Positions 47,255 to 57,877 are shown, counted from the first letter of the stretch. The stretch is 64,000 nucleotides of DNA from Coenobita brevimanus (GCA_032717465.1 CM064669.1:41698782-41762781); one strand, 5' to 3'. Numbers and translations are program-made. The notes: generated by a model not told the origin, from the sequence alone.

Positions 47255-47665
47255 CTTCTGTCTTTCTTTACTTCAGTGTTTCCTCGTCTTTCTGCCTACA
47301 GGTGACTTTACACTCCCTCTTTAGTCTTTCTCTCCTTCATTCTTTCTTCTTCCTTCTGCCTGTGGGTGACTTTACACTGAGTGACAAGCCAAATGGTTTC
47401 CTGTACACCAGGAAACCATTTACTACGCTGGGTGGTAACCATATAACCAAATTTTGGCGCCTGGTGGTTTAGTGGGTAATTATTGTGCTCCAATCTGATT
47501 GAGCCGGTGAAGGTTTATATCCAAGGGATGGTTGGGGTTTATTGCTCACGTGATGCCACTCAGGGTTGAGTGAGGTTGGTCACTCTCATCTTAAATGTCA
47601 GGACCAACTGCCTGGCCCCGGGCTCCTACGCTCCTCGTGGGGCAACGTAGGATTGGATGATGGAT
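47255..47665 (+). mobile_element. SINE-like repeat family 1, copy E
   Basis: Sense-orientation copy. It carries the duplicated gtgactttacac block like copy A, the perfect hairpin aaatggtttcctg/caggaaaccattt (47390-47420), an A-box-like tggtttagtggg at 47465-47476 and a B-box-like aggtttatatcca about 35 bases later. The 3' end is ggccccgggctcctacgctcctcg, followed by (GGAT)n and (ATT)n. The two box-like elements support an RNA polymerase III origin. Confidence 0.8.
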
Positions 47666-47689
47666 GGATGGATTATTATTGTTATTATT

Positions 47690-47820
47690 AGAAAACAAAA
47701 ATGCTCAAAAATGATTGTCAAGAAGTAGGAGTGGCAAAAGCGTGCAGACAAGAGATGAAAAAAGCACAGAAACAAGAGACCATTCAGGATGGAAGGAGAT
47801 TTGGAGACCTATACCCATTC
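47690..47820. repeat. Left arm of an interrupted inverted repeat
   Basis: agaaaacaaa...gaagtaggagtggcaaaagcg...gagatgaaaaaagcacagaaacaagagaccattcaggatggaaggagatttggagacctatacccat. It pairs with 48270-48411. Differences are about 10 percent plus one short indel. Confidence 0.85.
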
Positions 47821-47821
47821 A

Positions 47822-48168
47822 GGGGGAGGCGGTGGCTGAATCGGTAGAGAGGCGGCCTGTGGTCCTAATGGACCCAGGATCGAATCTCGGCTGGGGCAGG
47901 GAACAGTTTAAGGATTTGAATTTCCTTAAAGCAGACTTTCCTGATCTACCAGATGACCCGCCGACATGTCGTAAAAATACTCCCGCTAATACCAATACAC
48001 CAATTCTGTATGAGACAGCCCTAGTATGTATTCAATATGGATGGTGGGTGTTAGCGCCGAAGCGGTGACATGTGGAGGTGTAGGAGGACTACTGGGCCTT
48101 GGGATAGATTACTGCCCCCCGAGAAATAGGCCCTGAAGCCTTTGCCCAGAGTCGAACAGTAAAAAAAA
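47822..48168 (+). mobile_element. tRNA-derived SINE
   Basis: Head: ggcggtggctgaatcggtagag (A box) and, about 35 bases on, ccaggatcgaatctcgg (B box), both close to RNA polymerase III consensus and to a tRNA T-arm. A body of about 270 bases follows, including gggtgttagcgccgaagcgg, and it ends in a poly(A) run at about 48159-48168. It sits between the two arms of an inverted repeat, so it probably inserted into an older foldback element. Confidence 0.75.
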
Positions 48169-48169
48169 A

Positions 48170-48179
48170 TACATATATA

Positions 48180-48222
<43 letters not shown>
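48170..48222. repeat. (TA)n microsatellite
   Basis: TA run of about 22 units with small interruptions, directly after the SINE poly(A). Confidence 0.9.
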
Positions 48223-48226
<4 letters not shown>

Positions 48227-48269
48227 CATTGCACCAGCTACAAGTCTGTGGCTAAAATGTGCAATGTAG

Positions 48270-48411
48270 TAATGGGTATACTGTAGGTCTCCAAATCTCC
48301 TTTCATCCTGAATGCTCTCTTGTTTCTGTGCTTTTTTCATCTCTTATCTGTGCGCTTTTGCCATTCCTACTTCTTAACAATAATTTTTGAAGAAAATCTT
48401 TGTTTTCTAGT
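48270..48411. repeat. Right arm of the interrupted inverted repeat
   Basis: tatactgtaggtctccaaatctcc...cttttgccattcctacttcttaac...ctttgttttctag is the reverse complement of 47690-47820. Arms plus the SINE-bearing loop total about 720 bp. Confidence 0.85.
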
Positions 48412-48562
48412 TTATGATGTTTTTGTGGAAGTACAATATATTTATGCATAAAGCAAGGGTTAGACTTGGAATGTTTCATGTATAGCATACTGATAGACTA
48501 ATACGAGGGTGCCTCGTGAAAAGTAGTGTTTTGGTACGTTCATTAATCGTAAGGGGTTGTAG

Positions 48563-49159
48563 TTAAGTTATGGATTAGAGAAAACTCGAGAGGCACAGCT
48601 AGGTCATAGTTTACAAGATAATTTGGGAAGTTTCTCAGGTTACTTTAGCAGCATTATTCTTCATATTATTGCAGTAATCTTGGGGATTAGTGAGCTGGTC
48701 TTCTTGTATGTTATTTCATCACGAAAATTGTTTAAAATTATTCTAAATATCTACGAGCGAGACTTTGATAATTTAAATGATGAAATAACGAAAGCGTTGC
48801 CTCCATTTGTAAGGTGTACAATAGATCCAGATGACCACATCTTGGGTCTTAAGACGGTGGTATACTGGTGTTACAACATGGCCACTCCTATATATGAAAA
48901 GGCCGTAACCGTTTTCACTGTTCTAACTTTGATGTCCCGTATTTTGAATGTAGGAGCGATGATATGGCTAGTGGCGGTATTACCACTGGAGTCAACTCGG
49001 CTAGAATATATCTGGGCTGGGCTGCTCGCAAGCGTACCGTACACAAAAACTATTTCATCACCTCACATTTGGAGATTATCTAGTGTTACATGGTCCTGCA
49101 CCAGGGTTAGGGGCTGTCACTACATGAACGCTTTAATCAATGTTTATAACCAAAAGTGA
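48563..49159 (+). CDS. Possible exon of a membrane protein, unknown family
   Basis: An open frame of about 198 codons from 48563, after an upstream in-frame TAG; there is no early ATG, so it would have to be an internal exon (ag at 48561-48562 is a possible acceptor). The first third reads EKTREAQLGHSLQDN, then a hydrophobic segment IILHIIAVILGISELVFLYV, then KLFKIILNIYERDFDNLNDE, a Cys-bearing loop, and a second hydrophobic stretch VFTVLTLMSRILNVGAMIWL followed closely by a third. Composition is protein-like and not repetitive. The last 35 or so codons lie inside a tandemly duplicated repeat (49062-49335), so the real end is doubtful. A chemoreceptor-type membrane protein is conceivable, but no family motif is recognised. 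Confidence 0.35.
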   Translation, partial: LSYGLEKTREAQLGHSLQDNLGSFSGYFSSIILHIIAVILGISELVFLYVISSRKLFKIILNIYERDFDNLNDEITKALPPFVRCTIDPDDHILGLKTVVYWCYNMATPIYEKAVTVFTVLTLMSRILNVGAMIWLVAVLPLESTRLEYIWAGLLASVPYTKTISSPHIWRLSSVTWSCTRVRGCHYMNALINVYNQK

Positions 49160-49335
49160 GAGCCTAGCCCTGGGTCCCTACGCTCCTGGGATACTTGATC
49201 GCCTCACATTTTGAGATTATCGAGTGTTACATGGTCCTGCACCAGGGTTAGGGGACGTCACTACATGAATGCTTTAGTCAGTATTTACAACGAAGAGTGA
49301 GAGCCTAGCTCCGGGCCCCTACGCTCCTGGGAAAC
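49062..49335 (+). repeat. Tandem duplication, about 139-bp unit, with family 1-like tail
   Basis: Two units (49062 and 49201) share cctcacattt-gagattat, gtgttacatggtcctgcaccagggttagggg and cactacatgaa, and end in gcctagcycygggyccctacgctcctggg. That end resembles the 3' end of family 1, and the second unit continues aacattgggttt like the family 1 tail. Confidence 0.75.
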
Positions 49336-49339
49336 ATTG

Positions 49340-50690
49340 GGTTTGAAATGTACGTATACAGTTCTCTCTAACGTAACGATCTTTTTACTCACTGTTATTC
49401 TTATTTAGTTATTTTGTAAGTTTTTTTCTTTGCATTTTACTGCACAATGGCGTGATCTTTTGAAGGATTTGAATTTTGTTTACACTGTACTAGTTGGATT
49501 TTACTGTTCACTGGTTGTTGGAGGGACGCCTTTCACGTGGTGGTATCCATAAATGGATCGGCTTCTTTGCCCAGTCATCATTTAGTGACGTCTGGCCTGA
49601 AGTACGCGTGCCTTCGCTTGCCCTCGTCAGCTCTCGCTTTGTGACTTCCTGACTTGACGGTCGCGGCCCAACGCTGGACTCTACACGTCCAGCCCCATCG
49701 AATCATCATTTTCATATTCAACAAACCATACCCAATAATCATCCTTCCTAACTCTTTTCCTGTCTTCTTATAACTTCTCTATCACTACTAACCTCGCTCT
49801 CTGGTGAAGTCGGAGATACTTCCTGGACTCCCCTACTACCCTGTTGGGGCCACGGCCATAGCAGTACAAAGGGAGTACAAAGGAAAGCAAACAGCATCAG
49901 ACCTTATGGTCCTTTTGAGGCTGTTTGTTGCAGAGCAGACTATGACTACAAGATCTAAATCTACATGCTGAAGGATAAGGATAGTAAAGCAAGAAGGCTC
50001 CCCCCGCCTCCAAACCCTCCAGTTAAAACTGGCAAGAAAAAGTGAGAAAAACCACCATGCAGCATGGAAAAACTGATATGGAAATTTCACAGGAAAGACT
50101 GAAAAGGAAAAGCTACATTCTATAATACATTATCTATAAGCTGCCAGTATGAATAACCTGAAATAGAAATTAGTAAAGTTAAATGAATAATCGAATAAAT
50201 GTTTTTAATAACTAATACATGTCATTATGTACGGGTACGTTGAGTTGACAGGGGCGTCTGCGGACACAGTGTGGAAATTGCACAGTGCACAGTGTGGATA
50301 TTCAGAGCTGGTGCACCAGCCTTGCCTGGGGCTATTAAGGTAGGCAGCAGTCAATCAGGCCCCAGCTCCGTTCATTCCACTGAGACTAGGAACTTCCCCA
50401 TGCGGGACAAGCACACAAGTCACCTCCTGAAGCAGTGACCCCTGGTACATTTAAAAAAATCCCGATGGTGGCCACGCAACTAACAGGGACCCTCAGTGAT
50501 CCACAGCCCATCACAGGTCGAAAGTATGAGTAGTGATCGTTAACTCAGGGCTATGTGTGCATATCCTATATTTGCATTTAATAAATTGATCCAGGCTGTA
50601 AAAAAATAAAATAATATAGAAAATTATACATACACAAGTGTTTCATTCAGGAGTAAACATATTAAGCTGTGGGTTAGATGCCACGTACAT
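49340..50690. other. No recognised gene
   Basis: About 1.3 kb of mixed sequence. The part at 49885-49930 (cagcatcagaccttatggtcc) has a repeat-like feel but no partner in this window. Confidence 0.45.
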
Positions 50691-52010
50691 ATCCAGGCGA
50701 CCTTTAAAGATATATACTGTATAACAATTTACTACGTTGGAGGGCAATTTATTCCATATATTTACAACTCTATTGAAGAAAAAATGTCCATGTCTATTTC
50801 ATGGTTTACCCTATCAAGCTGGACATTATTCGTGCTATAACTTGCTCTAACATTTTTACTGCTAATGTTTAACACTTTGCGTTTATTAATATTGAACTCC
50901 ATTTGCCAGACCTGCGCCTAGTTAAACAGTTGATCAAGATCTCTCTGAATTGCCTGTCTTTGCAGTGCTGTATCTTCTCTGTTACCTATTTTAGTATCAT
51001 CAGCAAATTTTGAAATCTTACAACACAGTCCGTCGTCAATATCATTTACATATATTAAGAAAAGAATAGGACCTAACACTGAACCCTGCGGCACTCCACT
51101 TGTAACGTTTATCCAGTCTGACTCTTTTCCATTTACTCGTATTACAACTCTTTGCTTTCGTCCAGTGAGCCAATCTTCTACCCACCCGAGAACACTGCCG
51201 CAGATACCATGTGCCTTTAGCTTCTGAAGGAGTCTTTTGTGTGGAACTTTGTCAAAAGCCTTTTGAAAATCGAGGTAGACCACATCAAAAGATTTCGTCT
51301 CGTCGTACATGTTCAGTATATCAATGAAAAAGTCCAGCAGATTCGTGAGGCAAGAGCGATTATTACGAAAACCATGTTGCGAATCTTTTATGAGACTGTT
51401 TATTTCTCAGTGTTTTACAAACTTGTCTCTGATAATAGTTTCAAGCAATTTGCAAACCACCGATGTTAAACTAATTGGGCGGTAGTTTTCTGGTTGGGCT
51501 CTGTTGCCCTTTTTGAATATTGGGGTTACGTTAGCAAGCTTCCATTCATGTGGCACCTTACAGATCGTAAGTGATAAGTTAAAAAGTTCAGCTAAAGGCT
51601 TTGATATTTCATTCTGTAGTTCTTTCAATACACGTGGCGATATTTTGTCCGGTCCTGGTGCTTTATTCTTTTTTAATTTGTTTATTGCAAGCAGTACGTC
51701 GCGATCGCTAACTGTAATGTCAGTGATTATGTTGCCCTCTTCTATAAGAATGGGGGAAACAGTAGGAATTGTATGTACATTTTCTGTTGTAAATACTGAC
51801 GGGAAGAAAGTATTAAGAATTTTCGCCATCATAGTTTCATCATCGGTGTGCTCTCCGTTATCTGTGATTAAGGGACCGATTGATGGAGTTATTACCTTTT
51901 TGCTTCTTATGTAACTGAAAAATTCTTTGGGAATTGATTTACTGATACTTGCAATATGTGTCTCAAGGTTTTTCTTACTGCGTTTAATAAATTTTTTGGC
52001 TTTTCGTCGA
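50690..52010 (-). pseudogene. CR1/L2-like LINE reverse transcriptase with one in-frame stop
   Basis: Reads in a single frame over about 390 codons. Blocks: KNKAPGPDKISPRVLKE, HEWKLANVTPIFKKG, NYRPISLTSVVCKLLE, a TGA at 51407-51409 after DKFVKH, then QHGFRNNRSCLTNLLDF, motif A VVYLDFQKAFDKVPHKRLL, DWLTGRKQRV, SGVPQGSVLGPILFLIYVNDI, and the catalytic KFADDTKI. Beyond 50918 the thumb region continues with stops to about 50700. The 5' side is lost near 52010, where homology ends in a KKFIKRSKKN-like linker. Apart from one stop the RT core is intact, so the insertion is fairly young. The C-terminal region seen at 31217 complements what is lost here. Confidence 0.88.
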
Positions 52011-52304
52011 AGGGCATCGTAGCCGGGGGTCCAGGAGATATAGCCGTTCGCCTGAGAGACTCGGCCTTTGCTCTCCCACTTCCTTCCCAACTTGCTGGTG
52101 AAAGACTGGGTAGGACCTCGGTCCTAACAAACTGGAACCACCCTGTTCTCACAACAAGTTTAGCGATCAGGGTGACGGCACCAACACCTCATCCTGCACA
52201 CCCATTGCACCCCGGGATCTGTGCAAAAGTGTGGTGATTGGCTACTTCCCTCTCTTTTAATAACATCATGCTCTACATTTCCTCCCTCCCCTCCCCTTGA
52301 CTAA
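52011..52304. other. Junction sequence between two retroelements
   Basis: GC-richer DNA that may include the 5' untranslated part of the + strand element starting at 52305. No motif is recognised. Confidence 0.4.
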
Positions 52305-53168
52305 ATGATGGCTTTTTCAGTTAAATTTAAATGTACCCTCCCCGCCCTGCCTTCAGATCCTGGCCAGACTCTTTTTAGTATCAGAGAAACTCCTTTTGTC
52401 AACCTCTTTTCAAATGGCAAAGATAAAATCATTAAGATCACCCTGGTCTCTCAGGCTCATCTTGATGCTTATCTCTCCCCAAATAACCTGCCCAAATACT
52501 CTGATGCTGGATATGAGTTAATCTCTACCCCTGGACTCACAGCTGCCTGTACCATCATTGCCAGAAACGTGACCAAATATGTCCTAAAGCACAATGATGA
52601 CGACCTTATGACTGAACTGTCCCTCAAAAATGACATTCATGCTACCCACATTGTCCGCTTAGACAACTCTAGCACCATTATAATCCGCTGTGCTTCACCT
52701 CAAGAGGCACAGAAACTCCACTTCAGAACATCAAAGCGCATGCAAAAAACTCAGATCTGTTCGAAATGCTCTGCTGAAGACCATTTTTACACAAACTGTA
52801 CTAGCACCACCATTAAATGCATCAGTTGCGGAGAAGGCTACACTGCGATTGCTGGCAACTGCCCAGTCAGGAAAAACCTTTTGAAGAATACAAGGGCTGG
52901 CTGCCAGTCCACACAACACACTAACACACCCCAGTCTCACACAGCACCCCAACACACTTCATCCACCATGACATATGCCCAAGCAGCTCAGACTTCTCAG
53001 CCTCAAACTCGCGCACCTAACACTCCCTCAACCCTCCCTAACACTACCTTTCCCAATCCATCTTCCAACTCACCCTTTGCCCCCCATGTCACCGCCGTTG
53101 TCATGTCCGCTCTGGCCCAAGCCTTATATGCTGAATGCCCTTTGCATCCCTCATTAATGATGCTTTAG
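52305..53168 (+). CDS. Retroelement ORF1 (gag-like) with zinc knuckles, frameshifted
   Basis: A 287-residue ATG frame resembling the RNA-binding ORF1 protein of I/jockey-type non-LTR elements. Residues 1-145 lack recognised motifs but include a plausible RNA-recognition-like part (HIVRLDNSSTIIIRCASPQEA). A CCHC knuckle with C152, C155, H160 and C165 is intact. A second, C172-x2-C175-x3-Y179-x6-C186, has Tyr where His is expected. The C-terminal part is Thr/Gln/Pro-rich. The frame breaks near 53140: the neighbouring frame continues FASLINDALAANNLSTIVLPPS and then Pro-rich sequence toward 53.8 kb, so the ancestral protein was longer. An ORF2 endonuclease follows at 53811. Confidence 0.8.
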   Translation: MMAFSVKFKCTLPALPSDPGQTLFSIRETPFVNLFSNGKDKIIKITLVSQAHLDAYLSPNNLPKYSDAGYELISTPGLTAACTIIARNVTKYVLKHNDDDLMTELSLKNDIHATHIVRLDNSSTIIIRCASPQEAQKLHFRTSKRMQKTQICSKCSAEDHFYTNCTSTTIKCISCGEGYTAIAGNCPVRKNLLKNTRAGCQSTQHTNTPQSHTAPQHTSSTMTYAQAAQTSQPQTRAPNTPSTLPNTTFPNPSSNSPFAPHVTAVVMSALAQALYAECPLHPSLMML

Positions 53169-53810
53169 CTGCTAATAACTTGTCCACCATCGTCCTCCCC
53201 CCGTCATGGCACACCGCCAAGAAATCGCCCCACATCTTCATACCCCCTCCACAACAAATGGCAACACCTCCCACACCTCAAACTCTACCACCTCACCCCC
53301 TCCTTTCTCCTCCACCTTTCCTTCTTTCTTCCCCACCACTCCCAACCCACCCCCCGCACCCACTCACTCTAAATCTCATCATACTCCTGCTTCCTCAAAA
53401 TCATTACGATCCTCCCCTGTCTCCCACCTCCCTCCTTCCCTCCCACTGATTCACGTCAATCTAACCCCCAAACTCCTCCACCATCCTTCCAAATCACCCC
53501 ACCTCCAACCTCATCTCCCTCTGCCAGCACAACCTCCAACTAACTTAACCCCATGCTCCTCCCACCTACTCCTACCACCCCCTCACCCGCGATCGAGATC
53601 GCAGCACCTCCTGCAAACGTAAGGCATCTGACTCTCCCGAATCCCCTTCCTCCCTCTCCCCCTCAGTTCATAACACACACCAGTCACGCCCCAGGAACCG
53701 TAGTATCCCCCCCTCCCAAAAAGAGAACCCCATCTTTCTCTCCCGCCTCCCCCAGAAACACCACACACATAGCACATCAGGACTCATCTCAACACAACCA
53801 CCAACATACT
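53169..53810 (+). pseudogene. ORF1 C-terminal Pro/Ser/Thr-rich part, frameshifted
   Basis: Continuation of ORF1 in other frames, C-rich, without a recognisable fold. It spans the gap between the knuckles and the endonuclease. Confidence 0.5.
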
Positions 53811-54831
53811 TAAAATCATCCATTTCAACATCAGACACTATTACGCAAACAGGCACCTCCTCACCCAACTCATTCACGAACACTACCCAGACATAACATT
53901 ACTCAACAGCGCTTGCACCAACAACACCAGAATAATGAAACATTATGGCTACACTACATTTCAAACCGACGAGCGTCCACACGACGGAGTCGCTATCATG
54001 AGTAAAGGCACCATCAGACATGACTTCATCACGACAGGGACACACAAACACTTCTTAACAGCAAAGACACACACTACCCTTGGCCCCCTCAGTCTCCAGA
54101 ATATACACTAGACCCAACAATGGCATCCCCTTCACAGACATAAACAAATTCTTCAACAACACTGTACCAACATTATTTATTTCAGACTTAAATGCACAAC
54201 ATGGGACATTCCAACACAGCACAACCAACAATCACGGACGACAAATGTTTACCATACGCCTCCACGAGAGACTAAACTTTCTAGGACCTGATTTTCACAA
54301 AGATTCACACCTAGGGGATCAGGGAAACCAGACCTCATCTTCACCAATAAAGCATTTAACATTTTTCACCACCACATTGCTCCCGGCCGCATTTCTGGGT
54401 CTGATCACATCCCCACCATAATCTCCATCTCCACCAACCCGATACTAATCCCCAGCACACCACACTATGACTACCTATATGCAGACGGGGATGTCTTCAC
54501 ACACATCCTTTCAGAACAGGAACACGTCACCAACTATGAGGGAAAACACCGCACTGTCATCGAAGAGCAGTGTAAACATCTTCACACATGCATACTTAAC
54601 ACTGCCAACATTACCATACCCAAAACCACACACACACTTATTCACACATTCATACCATCAACAAAAACACTCCTAGTGTGTTACCGTCGTCGATTTGAAC
54701 TAAACAAACACAACTTCGGCCAAGTACAGTTTGACCTATCCCATGTTCGGACGCATATAATCAGTAGCTTTGAATCCGACCACAATGCACACTGGGGACG
54801 CCTCATAAAAACTGCACAACAACTCAGGAAA
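53811..54831 (+). pseudogene. ORF2 endonuclease region, broken, ends at gap
   Basis: The frame opens with LKIIHFNIRHYYANRHLLTQ and HYPDITLLNSACT, resembling the start of an APE-type endonuclease where N-x-R and an E-bearing LQE motif are usual (the Glu is lost). Frame breaks near 54107 lead to PTLFISDLNAQHGTFQHS (GDFNAHH motif, decayed) and then DLIFTNKAFNIF and APGRISGSDHIPTIISIST, which holds the SDH motif in intact form. The linker region continues to the N run. No RT is present before the gap. Confidence 0.75.
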
Positions 54832-54931
54832 NNNNNNNNNNNNNNNNNNNNNNNNNNNNNNNNNNNNNNNNNNNNNNNNNNNNNNNNNNNNNNNNNNNNN
54901 NNNNNNNNNNNNNNNNNNNNNNNNNNNNNNN
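54832..54931. other. Assembly gap (100 N)
   Basis: Exactly 100 N, a conventional scaffold gap of unknown real length. The retroelement on its left does not continue on its right. Confidence 0.99.
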
Positions 54932-55417
54932 GTATAATGAAAATTCATGGCAGTTACAAAGTTTAGATTATATTGTCACGTTAAATGTATTTACCTTACT
55001 GCAAGAGATACATATCAAAAGGACAAACAAAGAAGCCACGTACTATTATATGAAAAGGGAACATTTCCTCAGAAAATACCAGCACCACTGTAAATAGGAA
55101 CAAAAACTACCATAGGGAAGATGCCTTATTTTATAGATAGACTGTCAAGTTGTCCCCAGTAACCCAATAAATTAAAGAGTCGAAGGAAAATCTAATGTAA
55201 ATTTAGAGTAAGGTATTGTTATTCTTTGCTTCCCTCTGGTATTAAAAGGCCTTAGTTGTTTTACTTAGTAACTCCAGATATGGCTCACAAACGGTAGACG
55301 CAGGGTATGTGAAAAGATATATACTCTTAATTGGGAATTTGAGTAAATATATCAGATGGCTGAAATAATGTCTGTGTTGTTCAATGTCTTCTGCACGAAG
55401 AACGATTTTACCTTCGC
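54932..55417. other. No recognised gene
   Basis: AT-rich sequence right of the gap. Nothing is recognised. Confidence 0.5.
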
Positions 55418-55805
55418 CAAGGAAGTTATCTTTTTTTTGTCGGCATTTGTTTCTTTATTTGTTTATCTTTTTGTTTGTCTTTATGTCTGTTAGCAGGATT
55501 ACTCAGAAAGTTATCAACGAATTTTGATGAAATTTTGTGGAAGGGTGGGCATGGGCCAAAAATGAAATGAGTAAATTTGAGGGCAGAGCTGGATCAGGAG
55601 TACCCCACACAGTATCTCCAAATGTTCTCAATGAATTTCAATAAAATTTCGTGGAAATGTGTGCCATGGTCCAAGAAAGGATTGATTAAATTTGAGGGCG
55701 GATCCTGATCCGGATCCGGATCTTATATCCACAGATAAGGATCCGGATCCTTTGTAATGGTAATGACATTGACGGAGTTATGCACTCTCTGGGTGCTATC
55801 TAGTT
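55418..55805 (+). repeat. Dispersed repeat with 'gatccggatcc' core, copy 2
   Basis: Starts ttcgccaaggaagttatctttt, then tgtttgtctttatgtctg, cagaaagttatcaacgaattttgatgaaat (an inner part is repeated at 55615-55690 as caatgaatttcaataaaatttcgtgg), gatccggatccggatc, and a closing gacggagttatgcactctctgggtgc. Partner of 28985-29362. Confidence 0.6.
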
Positions 55806-56100
55806 TAAAATGAAATTGTCTTAGGATACAAAAATCTGTGGATTAATTTTTTTTTTTTTTTTTTAAACGAAATCTGTTTGTAATTACGTACAAGCTCTGT
55901 AGACCTACAAATAAATTTGTAAAACTGGCACACTGCCTAAACTATGAAACTGGCCTTGTCTTGTACCCTTGAACTTTGATCTGTTCTTCTGTAAAGCAGC
56001 AGATCAGCCTCTGGAATGACCCTCAACCATTCCCCTGTGTTTGGTTCAAATCGGATCAGGACTTTTGAAGTTATGGAAATATTTTATTCACACGCTAGCA
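55806..56100. other. No recognised gene
   Basis: Contains a poly(T) run at 55848-55864 and otherwise unremarkable DNA. Confidence 0.5.
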
Positions 56101-56106
56101 TAGATG

Positions 56107-56134
56107 CGCGCACGCACACACTCGCGCGCGCGCA

Positions 56135-56200
<66 letters not shown>
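56107..56200. repeat. (CG)-rich then (CA)n microsatellite
   Basis: gcgcgcgcgcaag leads into about 32 CA units, a smaller version of the CG/CA tract at 7126. Confidence 0.95.
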
Positions 56201-56202
<2 letters not shown>

Positions 56203-56616
56203 GCCCAGCATCGCAGTACCCTCGCCGCGCTTCCAACGTGCAGGAATGTAACAAATTGGCTGGAAAAATATTAGTTACCTCATAAAGTCACAGGAAAATA
56301 TTGTTAAAATCGTGGGAGATAAAAAAAAAATCGTAAAGACTGAAAACAGACAATAAAAGAAAAAAAAATCGTAAAAAACAGGCGCAACATTGGTTCCCTC
56401 ATCCAGTCGCGGGAAAATATTGAAAAAAATCGCAGGTGAGTTGAAAAGGCGAGGAGAGAGACCAAGAAAGGAAAGAGGGGAATAAATCGGGTGGGACTGA
56501 GAGGTGGGAGGACGCGTAATGTATTGGGAGGGCGGAAGAGATTGTCGATAAGAAACATAAAAAGACAAGAATGTAAGAGCTAGTGGCGGACGAGGAGGCT
56601 TGAAAGGGGTCAGGGT

Positions 56617-56651
<35 letters not shown>

Positions 56652-56812
56652 GGAGGAGGAGGAGGCGAGATGGGTATAGTCTGTCTCAGGAAAAACGAAT
56701 GTAGAATATCGTCTGTTTTACTCCAAAGTCACTGTCAAAGGCCGAAGGCATCTGATTTAACGACCTGTGGGAATACAAGCTGGCCAGGGACAACCCTGAG
56801 GGCAAGAGGCGC

Positions 56813-56854
<42 letters not shown>

Positions 56855-57177
56855 AATGAATGGGTATAAGTGACCCGCTATGCTCACAGGTCAATATGAA
56901 CTGTGGTTCCTGTTTTTGGATGCAACTTTTTTTTTTTTTTTTTGTTACAAAGCGCTAAAAATAAACGAAAAATATTGGACCAGTTATTCGTTGTATATTT
57001 AGATTTAATAGCATTTTATTCCTTTTATTTTATTTTATTTTATTTTTTTTATTGAGCTTGATTCGCCTGTCATCAAGAATTTGTAAGTTGCCATTTCAGG
57101 TCACAGCACCTCCTGACTGACTCTCTCTCTAAACCTCTGCTTCCGTCCTTTCTTGTCTCCCTCCTCCCTCCCCCATC

Positions 57178-57221
<44 letters not shown>

Positions 57222-57520
57222 TGTGTGTGTGTGTGCAATCATTATCATGACTAATGGTATGCTTTGTATTGGAAAGTAAAGATGAGGAGCAATATTGTGG
57301 AATCTATGGCGAATATTGTGGCAGAAGAGTGTAGACATGTATGAAGGTGAACGTTAATTGGCCCACAGGGAATTAATGACAGTTCCACATGCTGACGTCT
57401 CGAGGGGACTTGTTGTAGTTGTTCTCTATAAATATATTCCAATGTTTTATTTATTTTATAATACTTATATCACAGTTAAGTTATACTTTGCATTGACATT
57501 ATTATTCACTACTACAGAAC
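56201..57520. other. No recognised gene; several small microsatellites
   Basis: Includes GA at 56621-56647, CA at 56816-56850, poly(T) at 56926-56943, and TC plus TG at 57181-57235. No conserved coding motif is seen. Confidence 0.6.
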
Positions 57521-57522
57521 CT

Positions 57523-57523
57523 T

Positions 57524-57569
<46 letters not shown>

Positions 57570-57780
57570 GTCATTCCCAGGGGACAAGTGGTCACTCCTC
57601 ACCTCTCTCTCTCTCTCTAGCATGCAGACCTACCCCCCCTGAACTCAAAACATCATCCTTCCTGCCTTCCTATCCATCCCCATCCCCTCTCTTCACCTAG
57701 CTTTTTGACCACATACACAAATTTTTAACACACACACACACACACACACACTCACACACACACACACTTTTTAAATAACT
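57523..57780. repeat. (GA)n, (CT)n and (CA)n cluster
   Basis: GA at 57528-57557 followed by a seven-G run, CT at 57603-57619, and CA at 57730-57767. Confidence 0.9.
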
Positions 57781-57816
57781 GTCGCCCGACCAAAAAATCT
57801 ATCATTCTATCAGAAT

Positions 57817-57836
57817 ATATATATATATATATATAT

Positions 57837-57877
<41 letters not shown>

